This document shows positions 1 to 8,500 of a stretch of DNA of 9,547 bases, one piece after another. The translations under genes were made by a program, and so were the position numbers. The notes below the pieces were generated by a model. It was given only the letters and a program-made list of their open reading frames with translations. It was not told where the DNA came from and ran no database searches. Source of the DNA: Saprospiraceae bacterium. Lineage in GTDB: Bacteria > Bacteroidota > Bacteroidia > Chitinophagales > Saprospiraceae. How positions within the stretch are numbered: the stretch's first letter is position 1; each line of letters begins with the position of its first letter. The stretch is from positions 1-9,547 of the forward strand of contig JAGQWV010000652.1 of NCBI GenBank assembly GCA_020437045.1, read 5' to 3'.

Positions 1-51
1 CATACTTTAAGAAATAATATATAGAACTATCATAACCTGAAATCGCTTTCA

Positions 52-981
52 ATGAAAAACAATCATTACCTAATACTCGCGATCATCACCTTCGCAATGG
101 GATTAATATCCTGCAATCCGGACTGCAATACTTCCTCAAATGGTAATACATCGATAGACTCGGGATCAGCCATTCTGGCCGGGAGACCGAATCAAATTTT
201 ATTGCGATCCATTCCGGCTAATTTCTTACGGGGCCGGGAGGTTTATATAGACAATCCAATTCCCACTGCTCCTCCCCTCCAGGTGGATGCATCATTTGAA
301 CCCACTTTAGATGGATTAATCGTGACTATTCCTGAAGAAAGTTCGATGATCAGCACTCCCAATGTATATGTCGACGATCCGGACTGCAGTTCCAACCTTC
401 TGGTAGTCGATCCATTGCAGATACGCTCAGAAGAGTTCTTCTTTACCAACGATGCGTTTCTAGTACCACCCATTCCGCTGATTATCATTCCTGCACCCGC
501 CATTACCCCACCGATTAATGTCACGAATGCCTGGCTGACTCCTTATGATCGTGATTACTGCATCTGGTTTGTTCCCAATCGTGATGAAAATGGTAAGGAA
601 GAAAAACAACTGCGGGTATTTAAACCGGAAGAAGAATCCATTTTCGGCTCACCGGATAAGACCGGAAGTCGCGAATTTATTGCCCCTTGTGCTTCTGATG
701 AAGAGATTACGGCAAGAAATAACCAACATGGAAATCCGGTGTCTGGCATTATCGACAAAGAAGCTAATTTTATTCAAATTCAAATTGACCGCACTCGTAA
801 AGGTTTAGGTGTAGAAACTTTCACCGGTATGTTTATCGAATTAGACGAATTACCTGATGACCCGGAATGGAGAGTTACAGGCCCCTGTGGTAACAGAAGT
901 AAAAATACCGGAGCAGTTATGCTTTTGACTTCCCAAAGTACCGGACAACAATTATTACTCATCCATGGTGTTGACCTGTGA
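52..981 (+). CDS. Putative lipoprotein of unknown function
   Basis: A 309-residue protein that I do not recognise as a named family. Residues 1-20 form a short charged N-region and a hydrophobic stretch ending in the lipobox LISC, so Cys21 should be the lipidated residue after signal peptidase II cleavage. Mature residues start NPDCNTSS, a small polar linker. Residues about 40-125 read as alternating beta strands and loosely resemble an IPT/TIG or other Ig-like domain, which is a weak inference. A proline-rich hydrophobic segment (about 138-155) precedes a second beta-rich half with several acidic/basic loops. Cys25 and further cysteines (112, 168, 213, 279 approximately) could form disulfides in the periplasm or at the surface. 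The ATG at 52 is chosen because it gives the complete lipoprotein signal. No clear Shine-Dalgarno sequence precedes it, as is common in Bacteroidota. It is the first gene of a probable operon, since the next gene overlaps it by four bases. Confidence 0.8.
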   Translation: MKNNHYLILAIITFAMGLISCNPDCNTSSNGNTSIDSGSAILAGRPNQILLRSIPANFLRGREVYIDNPIPTAPPLQVDASFEPTLDGLIVTIPEESSMISTPNVYVDDPDCSSNLLVVDPLQIRSEEFFFTNDAFLVPPIPLIIIPAPAITPPINVTNAWLTPYDRDYCIWFVPNRDENGKEEKQLRVFKPEEESIFGSPDKTGSREFIAPCASDEEITARNNQHGNPVSGIIDKEANFIQIQIDRTRKGLGVETFTGMFIELDELPDDPEWRVTGPCGNRSKNTGAVMLLTSQSTGQQLLLIHGVDL

Positions 982-1451
982 AAAGAAAAAAGAATAAACG
1001 AAGCTTAACGATTCTCCTAATACTGCTCACCATCGTGGCAATACTTTATTTCTTCATCCCCTCAGGGCCGGTCTTAAAAGATAGACCATCCGGTATCGAA
1101 GGTGATTGGAAATTTTATTTTACCTATAGTAATGATACCAGCTTGATTTATCGTGGAAATATGAATGTAAATACAGCTGACTCTTTAATGGTTACTTTTG
1201 AAATATTTGCCCCACACAGTACCCGGGCGGAAAAATTGAAAGCGCGTCAAGTACAGATAAATGACAAAAATATCTCGGGAACGTTATTATACGATCGCTA
1301 TAAAATCCGGGGAGGTTATCTGGAAGAACATTTCAGCCTGGATCTTAAGACAGACGACACCTTTGAAGGTGAAGGCCACTGCATACAAAATTGTGCGGAA
1401 GGCACGGAAAATGCGACTATTTATTGGTTTGGATCGAAAACCCCTGATTAA
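978..1451 (+). CDS. Small membrane-anchored beta-rich protein, GTG start
   Basis: A 157-residue protein of unknown function. It begins with a strongly basic N-terminus (MKRKKNKR) followed by one hydrophobic segment at about residues 9-28, consistent with an N-in signal anchor that leaves the rest in the periplasm. No lipobox or obvious signal peptidase site is seen. Residues about 38-157 are predicted by eye to be mainly beta strands (GDWKFYFTY, YRGNMNV, VTFEIFAP, GTLLYDRY, FEGEGHC), which could be a lipocalin-like or small beta-barrel fold; this is inference only. A CIQNC pair near residues 138-142 could form a disulfide. The start is GTG at 978-980, which overlaps the TGA stop of the lipoprotein gene (GTGA), so the two are probably translationally coupled. 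The next gene follows after 24 bp. Confidence 0.75.
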   Translation: MKRKKNKRSLTILLILLTIVAILYFFIPSGPVLKDRPSGIEGDWKFYFTYSNDTSLIYRGNMNVNTADSLMVTFEIFAPHSTRAEKLKARQVQINDKNISGTLLYDRYKIRGGYLEEHFSLDLKTDDTFEGEGHCIQNCAEGTENATIYWFGSKTPD

Positions 1452-1475
1452 ACTCTGATTAAAATTTACACCGGC

Positions 1476-2468
1476 ATGAAAATTAAAATATACTGCCAAG
1501 CCTTATTTATTATATTCTGCTTCAGCGCATCCCATGCCCAGAAATTCCGATATAGTATTCCTGGTCTTGATACGCTGCAGGAAAGTTTTATAGTAAGTGG
1601 GGCGGCATCATCCGTCCTCCGGCAAGGCCAGACAGAATTTATTTTCAATAATAGTTTAATATCCTATTGGATCGCATTTCATGAAAACGGCAAAAATTCA
1701 CCAATCCTTGACCGGCTACGTAACACCTTATTTTTAAGTGAATTATCTGGATATTACGGTATTTCCAGTTCCGGTCGTATCGATGCAGGCATTCAGGTGG
1801 GTTATGCCAGAACGCGCCTCGACAATTCTTCTTCCAGCTCGCCATTCCGGGTATTCCGAAAAACTACCAACGAAAATATCAATGAAGAAGCCTTTACCCA
1901 GGTACGCTTTGATGATTCATTCGGTGGACTGGCCTATGTGGGAGCCAGGCTTCGCTTTAAGCCGATTACCTATGAACCCGGATTTATTTTGACAGCAGGG
2001 TATTCCGTCAGTACTATTAAAGATGAAAGCCAACAAGTGCAATTAAATGCTGATCGTGATTTCTTTGATCTGGGAGCCTCTTATTATAAAAGTGTCACTA
2101 ACAATGTCTATTATTTCTTTAGCACATCCCTGCGGGGATATCTGTCCAGTGATGTAACACCGGAATCGCTTTACAATTCCAGTTTTAATTTTTTCCTGAT
2201 CCATCGAACGAATAATCAAAAATTGACTTTTTATCCAGGCATCAGTTACAATTTGGCATTTAAGCCATCGACCTATGATTCACATCCATTTATTAAAAGC
2301 ACTGAATTTTTATTTGCTTACGGAGGTTTACAGTATTCCATTAACCGGAAAGCCAATATTTTTCTAACAATGGGAATTCCCTTATTTATTAATATCATAA
2401 ACCCACTGCAGGATATCGTCCGGGAATCTTACTCCGTTACGGTACTCGGTGCGAGGATTGGTATTTAA
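1476..2468 (+). CDS. Exported, probable outer-membrane beta-barrel protein
   Basis: A 330-residue protein with a clear Sec signal peptide: basic MKIK, a hydrophobic core, and a likely signal peptidase I site after the HA of SASHAQ near residue 21. The mature part is rich in alternating polar/aromatic strands separated by Asn/Ser/Asp-rich loops (for example GYYGISSSGRIDAGIQVGYA, VYYFFSTSLRGYL, LTFYPGISYNLAF and a final TVLGARIGI strand). This pattern fits an outer-membrane barrel of roughly 12-14 strands. It does not end in the canonical C-terminal Phe/Trp of many barrels, so the barrel call is moderate. No specific family is recognised; a surface structural or porin-like role is only a guess. 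It lies 24 bp after the small membrane protein on the same strand and probably shares its transcript. Downstream, it converges with the CHAT gene across 96 bp. Confidence 0.75.
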   Translation: MKIKIYCQALFIIFCFSASHAQKFRYSIPGLDTLQESFIVSGAASSVLRQGQTEFIFNNSLISYWIAFHENGKNSPILDRLRNTLFLSELSGYYGISSSGRIDAGIQVGYARTRLDNSSSSSPFRVFRKTTNENINEEAFTQVRFDDSFGGLAYVGARLRFKPITYEPGFILTAGYSVSTIKDESQQVQLNADRDFFDLGASYYKSVTNNVYYFFSTSLRGYLSSDVTPESLYNSSFNFFLIHRTNNQKLTFYPGISYNLAFKPSTYDSHPFIKSTEFLFAYGGLQYSINRKANIFLTMGIPLFINIINPLQDIVRESYSVTVLGARIGI

Positions 2469-2508
2469 GTTGAATTGCGGAAAACTATCAACAGTATTTT
2501 GTTTTTTT
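2469..2508 (+). terminator. Weak candidate terminator at convergent gene ends
   Basis: Directly after the stop of the barrel gene, GTTGA (2469-2473) can pair with TCAAC (2488-2492), leaving a 14-base loop. A T-rich tract (2497-2508) follows four bases later. The stem is only five base pairs and AT-leaning, so it is a poor intrinsic terminator. Its position between convergent genes is the main reason to list it. Confidence 0.25.
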
Positions 2509-2564
2509 AATCTTTCGAACGAAGATATACCTGCTAATAGAGAAAGCGAAAATAGCCTTGAAAA

Positions 2565-3944
2565 TTAGAAACCTCTTTTATTCTTACTGATAGATTTGAG
2601 CAGATATAGAATTATAATAATTCCCAATGCCATCAGGAGTATTCTTTTCCAAGGCAATCCCTCATCCAGTTCCAGCACCTCCGAATCTCCCATCAACATA
2701 AAGGAAGACCAAAAAAAAGGATGGGCATAGAAACTATTTTGCCTATCGATATAATTGAGAATCGCACTGCGCAAGGCAAGGTCCTTCTGCCTACCTTGTT
2801 TGATTTCGTTCAAAAACGTTTCTACTAACTGACTGGTAGTTTTATCATTGACACTCCATCGGGTCGCCACCAGACTACGTGCTCCTGCATAAGAAAATCC
2901 GCGGGCAATACTGCTAATACCCTCACCGCGAAACAAATGTCCGGTACCGGTTTCGCAAGCGCTGAGTATGACCATTCGGGCTTGCATCTGCAGGTTATAA
3001 ATTTCCTTTAAATAAAGTAAATAGTCCTCCTCCTGTGATGCGGATCCCTTAGAAAATGCCAAAAAAGAAAAATCATCATCACCGACATTTACTTTACCAT
3101 GCGTGTCAAGATGGATGACCCCATATTCTCTTTGTACCCTTAAAAAATTATTTTTTGTTGCTTCTTTTCCTACGAAAATTTCTCCGTTCAACAGATCGCT
3201 GGCCTTCTCTATCTCCTGTTCGTTAAATAGTAATTTATGCAAGCCCTGTGATTCCATCCCATCGAATTCGGGGGCAAACCCCACATACTGGTTTGAATAA
3301 CCATCTGACGATCCCTGACTCATTTCCGCAAGGATACTGGCTGAGAAATTATAACTAATGCTGTGCCTGCGGATTAAATAGGGGTGCTCCCGAAAATTCA
3401 TAACGCTGTCCACTTTTGCCGTCAGTAATGCGTCAAAGGGTAAATAGCCCAGACGGTCATCGGGTACTACAATTAATTGTCTTTTAATAAGATCCTCAAG
3501 AGGAGCGATCAAATATTGGTACAGGCGATAGGCAGCTGCAGCATACGCTTCACTATTTTGTTTGAGTTTTGCGGTACTTTCCGATCTGAACCGGCGAATC
3601 AGCGGTATAATTGTATCAAGAAGGATTTCAAAATCAGTGTAACGGGGAACCTGAATGACATCAAACCGATCGCGATTTAAAATAAAAATATTGATATTAC
3701 TACCAACAAAGTATTCGACTAAGGTCTGCGAGGTATCCAACAATGTCTGTTGAATTTCCGGAACAGAAGGAATTGGATTTTCGTAGCGCAATTCGTAATA
3801 TTTCGAATAGTTCTGTCGAATGTCACGAAGTACCCGATTAAATAATTCTTTTTTCTGAAATATCAGTATGTTCAAAGAATCCAACGGAATCCTGTTATCG
3901 GCAAAAGCGGGATCATACAGGTATTTTTCCTTTTCCAGCTCCAC
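2565..3944 (-). CDS. CHAT-domain protease half of a split TPR-CHAT protein
   Basis: A 459-residue reading from GTG (3942-3944), carrying a CHAT (clan CD, caspase-like cysteine protease) domain. Residues 1-60 are a helical linker, the continuation of the TPR-CHAT connector (VELEKEKYL, then YSKYYELRY). Residues about 70-90 (TLVEYFVG) begin the CHAT fold and VVPDDRLGYLPFDAL (159-172) is a family hallmark. The catalytic pair is His282 in HLDTHG and Cys330 in ILSACETGTG; GEGISSIARGFSYAGARSLVATRW follows, as expected. All core motifs are intact. A hydrophobic segment (435-449) followed by basic KSISKNKR forms a C-terminal membrane anchor. The frame upstream is open back to a single TAA at 3969-3971, immediately after the TPR half, and typical family members are one chain of about 900-1100 residues. 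This product has no signal peptide of its own. It may be a separately initiated protein, the tail of a readthrough product, or a remnant of a nonsense-mutated gene. Confidence 0.85.
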   Translation of the reverse strand: MELEKEKYLYDPAFADNRIPLDSLNILIFQKKELFNRVLRDIRQNYSKYYELRYENPIPSVPEIQQTLLDTSQTLVEYFVGSNINIFILNRDRFDVIQVPRYTDFEILLDTIIPLIRRFRSESTAKLKQNSEAYAAAAYRLYQYLIAPLEDLIKRQLIVVPDDRLGYLPFDALLTAKVDSVMNFREHPYLIRRHSISYNFSASILAEMSQGSSDGYSNQYVGFAPEFDGMESQGLHKLLFNEQEIEKASDLLNGEIFVGKEATKNNFLRVQREYGVIHLDTHGKVNVGDDDFSFLAFSKGSASQEEDYLLYLKEIYNLQMQARMVILSACETGTGHLFRGEGISSIARGFSYAGARSLVATRWSVNDKTTSQLVETFLNEIKQGRQKDLALRSAILNYIDRQNSFYAHPFFWSSFMLMGDSEVLELDEGLPWKRILLMALGIIIILYLLKSISKNKRGF

Positions 3945-3971
3945 AATCGAATTCTCCAGGTCCTGAATTTA
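3945..3971 (-). other. In-frame TAA interrupting TPR-CHAT, with possible restart signal
   Basis: Reading the minus strand, the TPR frame runs NSKLK-stop (TAA, 3971-3969), then continues without shift as IQDLENSI and into VELEKEKYL of the CHAT frame. The region from 5456 to 2565 is therefore 964 codons in one phase, with the TAA as the only internal stop. The sequence around it (PNSKLK/IQDLENSIVELEKEK) looks like the ordinary charged helical connector of intact TPR-CHAT proteins. The stop replaces one residue, plausibly Lys, Glu or Gln, each one base from TAA. GGAG at 3957-3954 lies nine bases before the GTG at 3944 and could act as a Shine-Dalgarno sequence for restart, although it also encodes part of the connector in frame and may be chance. 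Confidence 0.85.
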
Positions 3972-5456
3972 TTTCAGCTTAGAATTTGGCAATTCGCCAA
4001 AGGCATCCGCCTTTGACCTATAGATACCGTCGAGCAAAAGGAGTCCTTTACTTTTTTCCGAATATCTGAATGCCTGATGCCAGTACCGCTCCTCCCCGCT
4101 CCGGTTTTGCATTTCGTTGAGTAAGTCAATGGCTAATTCATAAATATCATGACCAATAGATACCAGGTTAAATTTTGAACCAAGTGCTTCGTATCGAACT
4201 CTCAGATAATCCAGGGTCTCATCAGCGTAGGACAAATACAAAAGTGCCTTTTCCATAGATTGGAGATGTCCGGTCTCCAGATATTTTGCATAATAGACCC
4301 GGGCCAAAAGGTAGAGACTGGATAGAAGCGTTGGGTACGAATTTACCTGCTCGATTCTATGGTCGGTTTGGAGATCGAAATTGAGTGCATTCAGACACTG
4401 CTCGAAACCTTCGATCGCCTCATCATATTGTTCAATCTCCTGTTGGAGATAAGCCAGATTAAACCAGGTCTCGGCCACATCCGCATGTATATTTCCATAC
4501 AATTGTTGTCGGGACTCCAGAGCTTCCCTTAGCAGGATTCCTGCTTCTACAAGGTGATTTTTTTGTATGGCTACATTTCCCAGATTATTGAGGCAAAGCG
4601 CCATTCCATCCATATCATTAAGTCTCTTATAGATCGTAAGAGCCTTTTCGAAATCCCGACCGGCAGCTACGTAATTATCCGCATTAAAATAAACACGTCC
4701 AAGGTTTACCTGAACATCGGCTAGTTCCCTATCACTGCCCTCATGTCTTCTATAACGTTCTTTTGCCTCATTAAGGGCTTTTAGCGCAGATATGGATTCT
4801 CCCATATCATCCAGGCATTGCCCCAGATTGTTGTAAGATTGAGCAATGCGTAAATCATCGGGTTTAAGATTAGCCAGTCTGATTCTTAACGCTTGCTGCT
4901 GATAATCTAAAGCCTTTATAATATCTCCTATATATAAATAACTGATTCCCAAATTATTAAGCACATCAGCTACCAGCGTATCTTGATCTCCGTAGAGTTG
5001 GGTACGCAAAGCCAGCGATTGCTCCAGTAATGGATTAGCTTTAGAAAAATCTTTAATCCGGATATAGAGATGTCCCAGTTTATTGAGAAATTCAGCCTGC
5101 CAGGAACTCCCCGAGGCTCGTTGCATACCCATTTCGTAGTACTTTCTAGCATCAGGCCAGTCCTGTAGTTCGATAGAACAATCACCTAAAATACTATATA
5201 TAAGTAATTGATTTTCTGCATCTAAAGCCTGATTATCGGCTATTTTAGCGTAAGCTCTTAAGCCCACTTCTCTTCCCTCAGAGTAATTCTTTTGGTTCAA
5301 CAGACGCTGAGCATGATCAATGAGGTGCCTAATCTCACTGGAATCAACCTTTATTAGAAAGTGACTGGCCGACAGAGATGTCATCGATCCGAAAATCAGG
5401 CAGGTTGTGACGATATATTTTGTTAAAAAAGTTGAGAAAATCCCCGGACAATTCAT
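3969..5456 (-). CDS. Exported TPR-repeat half of a split TPR-CHAT protein
   Basis: A 495-residue protein starting at ATG 5456. Residues about 1-30 form an N-terminal signal peptide with hydrophobic stretch YIVTTCLIFGSM and a plausible cleavage site after SLSA. From about 45 to 360 there are tandem tetratricopeptide repeats with clear signatures (LNKLGHLYIRIKDFSKANPL, VLNNLGISYLYIGD, SYNNLGQCLDDMGE, VNLGRVYFNADNY, LNNLGNVAIQKNHL, WFNLAYLQQEIEQYDEA), about eight units of 34-42 residues. Residues 375-480 are longer helices ending in AFRYSEKSKGLLLLDGI, the segment that normally joins TPRs to a CHAT domain. The protein then stops at TAA, with the CHAT domain continuing in the same frame. TPRs presumably bind a partner or substrate and control the protease. 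Divergent from the caspase gene, with 107 bp between the starts. Alone, this half would be a soluble periplasmic TPR protein. Confidence 0.88.
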   Translation of the reverse strand: MNCPGIFSTFLTKYIVTTCLIFGSMTSLSASHFLIKVDSSEIRHLIDHAQRLLNQKNYSEGREVGLRAYAKIADNQALDAENQLLIYSILGDCSIELQDWPDARKYYEMGMQRASGSSWQAEFLNKLGHLYIRIKDFSKANPLLEQSLALRTQLYGDQDTLVADVLNNLGISYLYIGDIIKALDYQQQALRIRLANLKPDDLRIAQSYNNLGQCLDDMGESISALKALNEAKERYRRHEGSDRELADVQVNLGRVYFNADNYVAAGRDFEKALTIYKRLNDMDGMALCLNNLGNVAIQKNHLVEAGILLREALESRQQLYGNIHADVAETWFNLAYLQQEIEQYDEAIEGFEQCLNALNFDLQTDHRIEQVNSYPTLLSSLYLLARVYYAKYLETGHLQSMEKALLYLSYADETLDYLRVRYEALGSKFNLVSIGHDIYELAIDLLNEMQNRSGEERYWHQAFRYSEKSKGLLLLDGIYRSKADAFGELPNSKLK

Positions 5457-5563
5457 CTCTTCAAGACACTATTAACTGAGAACCTTAAAAGTACCTTAAA
5501 TTTATGCAAAGTAAATTAGGACTTCCAAGATCGTTCTCTTTGACATTTTAAAGTACCTATGTT
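5457..5563. promoter_or_regulatory. Divergent promoter region with short direct repeats
   Basis: This 107-bp, AT-rich gap separates the starts of the TPR-CHAT and caspase genes and must hold promoters for both. ACCTTAAA occurs at 5482-5489 and 5493-5500, an 11-bp period or one helical turn. AAAGTACCT occurs at 5488-5496 and again at 5550-5558, 62 bp apart, with TTAAAAGTACCT and TTTAAAGTACCT matching at 11 of 12 bases. Such phased repeats could be a shared operator, but may also be chance in AT-rich DNA. I see no exact Bacteroidota -7 element (TAnnTTTG); on the minus strand TTACTTTG near 5510-5517 is one base off. Confidence 0.45.
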
Positions 5564-8500
5564 ATGAATCTGCGAAAGTACTACTCCATTGCCCTGTATT
5601 TGATCTGCACCCTTCCTATGTTTGCGCAGGAGAATGTAAAGTTGCTCAGTAACTGGGATTACCGTCGCAAGATGACCCGGTATGAGAAGATCAACAAGGT
5701 CATCAGCACTGGCAATGGTTATATTGCAGCCGTTGGTGAGACACATGGAGAATCTGGAGATATCGATGGTCTCTTTATCCTCATGGATGCAGAGAAAGGA
5801 GAAACGCAAGTTTGGAAATCTATCGGTCGTGAAGGCCAGCAAAGCTTTCAGTCGATTGTGCAGAATTTCGATGGCACCTTTACCCTGGTAGGATATGATG
5901 AAAGACTCAAGGGAGAGCGCAATGGTTGGTTGGTCGATGTTGATATCCAGGGTAACGAACTGAATCGCATCCCGGTCAAGGGTAAAGCAGGAATGAGTAA
6001 TGAAATCACCGATATTGCGATCAATGGAGCGGGAATCACCTTGTTGATGGGAAAACAGAATGTCGGAAAATCAGAAGAATGCTGGCTTCTTATGAGAAAT
6101 GGCCCAGAAAGCTGTACGACCCTTAATCTTGAAAAAGAAACACCGGGAAGTGCAAATCAATTGATAGCCCTTCCGGATGGATATTTTGCATTGGTGGGAA
6201 GTACAGATTCCAAAAACAGAGAGCACCCAAATCAAGCTTGGGTAGCAAAATTTGATCACGAAGGAAAAGATGTTTGGAGTGGCATACATTATATAGGTGA
6301 TAAAGGATGGCAAGAAGGAATCTCCATATGCCCGAGTCCATTGGATGGCGGAATTGTCCTTTCAGGCGTAACCAATAGCAAGGGAGCAGGTGATTTAGAT
6401 ATGTGGCTGGTGAAGCTCAATAAAGATGGAGAACTGGAGTGGGACCGCACTTTTGGCGGTATCAATGCCGACCGTACCGCTTCCGTGGTGGCGCTCTCCG
6501 CCGGTGGCTATGCCTTGATGGGTCACACCTGGTCTCATTTGCCAAAAGCAAGCACATCTATACTCAAAGTGGTAGTGGTTAATAATGACGGCGAATGGCT
6601 GGATGACGCGACCTATTATATACCTGAGGCAAGAGGTAGTCAAACAGGTTACTCTATATGCGAATCACTCATCAAACCGGAGGTGATCATTGCCGGAAAT
6701 TCCACAGCCGACAAATCCAATCCTTCCCTGACCTATATCGCCGATATCACCTATCAGTCTCCTATTGATCTGGCATTAATAAAAACAGATGATGATACGT
6801 ATGGCAATATCGCAAATCTCAATTTGGAGCTCTCCTCTTCAAAGTTCGTTGATGCCGATGCCAGTAAATTCTTGCAGGAAGGTGAACGTGGTTATGTCAC
6901 CGTTGATGTAACAAATAGTAGTCTGGCTACCATTCATAACGTAAAAGCAGATATCAGCTCCAATGACCAGCAAGACATCAAATTCTGGAATCAGATCTAT
7001 ATGGGTAGTTTTCAGGCTGGTCAAAGTAAAACCCTGCGTATTCCTGTAGAAGCCTCCAATCAATTGACCAAAGGATCCTATCAACTTAATATCAATCTGG
7101 AAGCAAATGGTATGAATGCCGCATCCAGTCAGGTAAAAATTGCCTCAAACCGGCCGGATCCCGCTTCGCTGATTGTCAACAGGCATTCATTTTCACCAGA
7201 GATGAATGCAAACCCGGGCAATCCGATCACATTGACCGTCGAACTGATTAATAACGGAGGCACGCAAACGGATCCGGTAACGGCGACTTTTAGCATTCCC
7301 AGCGGAGTGGAATCGCTGAATAATGAAAAAGTGGAAATACCTGCCCTTGCCCCCAATGACAAATACAGTGTCACTTTTGATTTCGCCTATTCCAATGTAT
7401 TTGATCAAAATAGTATCAAAGTGGAATTTGAATCTGAAACAAAATCCAATCTCCCCGGCATAAAAAGATCTTTCAGCTATGGGGTTGCATCAACCCGACC
7501 GGTCGCAGATGCTAATCCACCAGCGCCTAATAGCAGTCTGGATATTATCTGGACCAGCCACGACCTTAATGAATACCGGACGGTAGAAGTGACGCAACGT
7601 GAAGTAAATATCAAAGCTATTGCACTGGCTAATAAAGAATTGTCCAAACGAAATTTTGCAGTATTAATTAATGGTCGGCGTTCGCAAGGTCAAAAGCTGG
7701 ATGAATCCAGATTGACACCACCGGAAGGCCATCAACTGGGCCGGATTCAACAATCCTATACCGATGTCATTAACCTGCGGGATGGTGACAATGAAGTGCA
7801 GGTGGTGTATTACGATGATGCCGGAGAAATTATCGGAAAAAGTACTCCTCTCATTTTTAAATACTTGAGTAGAAAAGCACCAAACCTGTACGTCCTTTCC
7901 ATTGGCGTACAACATGAGGATCTGCAATACACCGTCAATGATGCGAAAAAGTTTGCCGAGATGTATGGCAAATTAAGAGATGATAAAGGCAGAACTTTCC
8001 GGAAGGTCAGCGTCATCGAAATGACCACCAAGGAGGAGACCACCGAACGCAATATCAAGCGGGCATTCCTTAATTTGTCACGAAATAATACCATCAGTGA
8101 TGATGATCTGATTGTGGTATTTATCTCCTCTCATGGCAAAGTGATGGACGGCAATCGATATGTACTTCTGCCTTCAGATTATGATCCTCAATACGAAGAA
8201 ATTACCACGGTCGATTTTGATGAAGACATCCTAAAACGGCTACGTAATCTGGATGGTAAGAAACTCCTATTTATTGATGCTTGTCATAGTGGCAGTGCCG
8301 GAAGCCGGTCCTTTAGTGATGCGGCTGCTAGCAAAATGGTTAACGATTTAATTAATTCAACAGCCGGTATGGAGATCTTTGCTTCGTGTGCCAATAATGA
8401 ATTTTCGTACGAAGATCCCCAGTGGAATAATGGAGCATTTACCAAAGCAATTATCGAAGCATTTAATAATGAAACAGTCGATATCGATGGCAATAAAATC

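Noticed and set aside
243..524. Antisense open frame within the lipoprotein gene
   Set aside because: It has no signal, motif or start context and lies wholly opposite a well-supported coding region; similar antisense frames under the caspase gene were dismissed for the same reason.
978..1451. Bacterial gasdermin as the target of the proteases
   Set aside because: The protein is short, starts with a signal-anchor and shows no gasdermin-like N-terminal domain plus C-terminal inhibitory segment; nothing supports pore formation.
3945..3971. Frameshift between TPR and CHAT halves
   Set aside because: The codon phase is identical on both sides of the TAA, so the break is a nonsense codon and not an insertion or deletion.
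2565..5456. TPR-CHAT of a type III-E CRISPR (Craspase-like) system
   Set aside because: No gRAMP/Cas7-11 or other cas gene is present, and this protein has a signal peptide and a membrane anchor, unlike the cytoplasmic Craspase partner.
5540..5563. TTGACA before the caspase start as a sigma70-type -35 box
   Set aside because: A -10 at normal spacing would fall inside the start codon region, and Bacteroidota promoters do not use this consensus.
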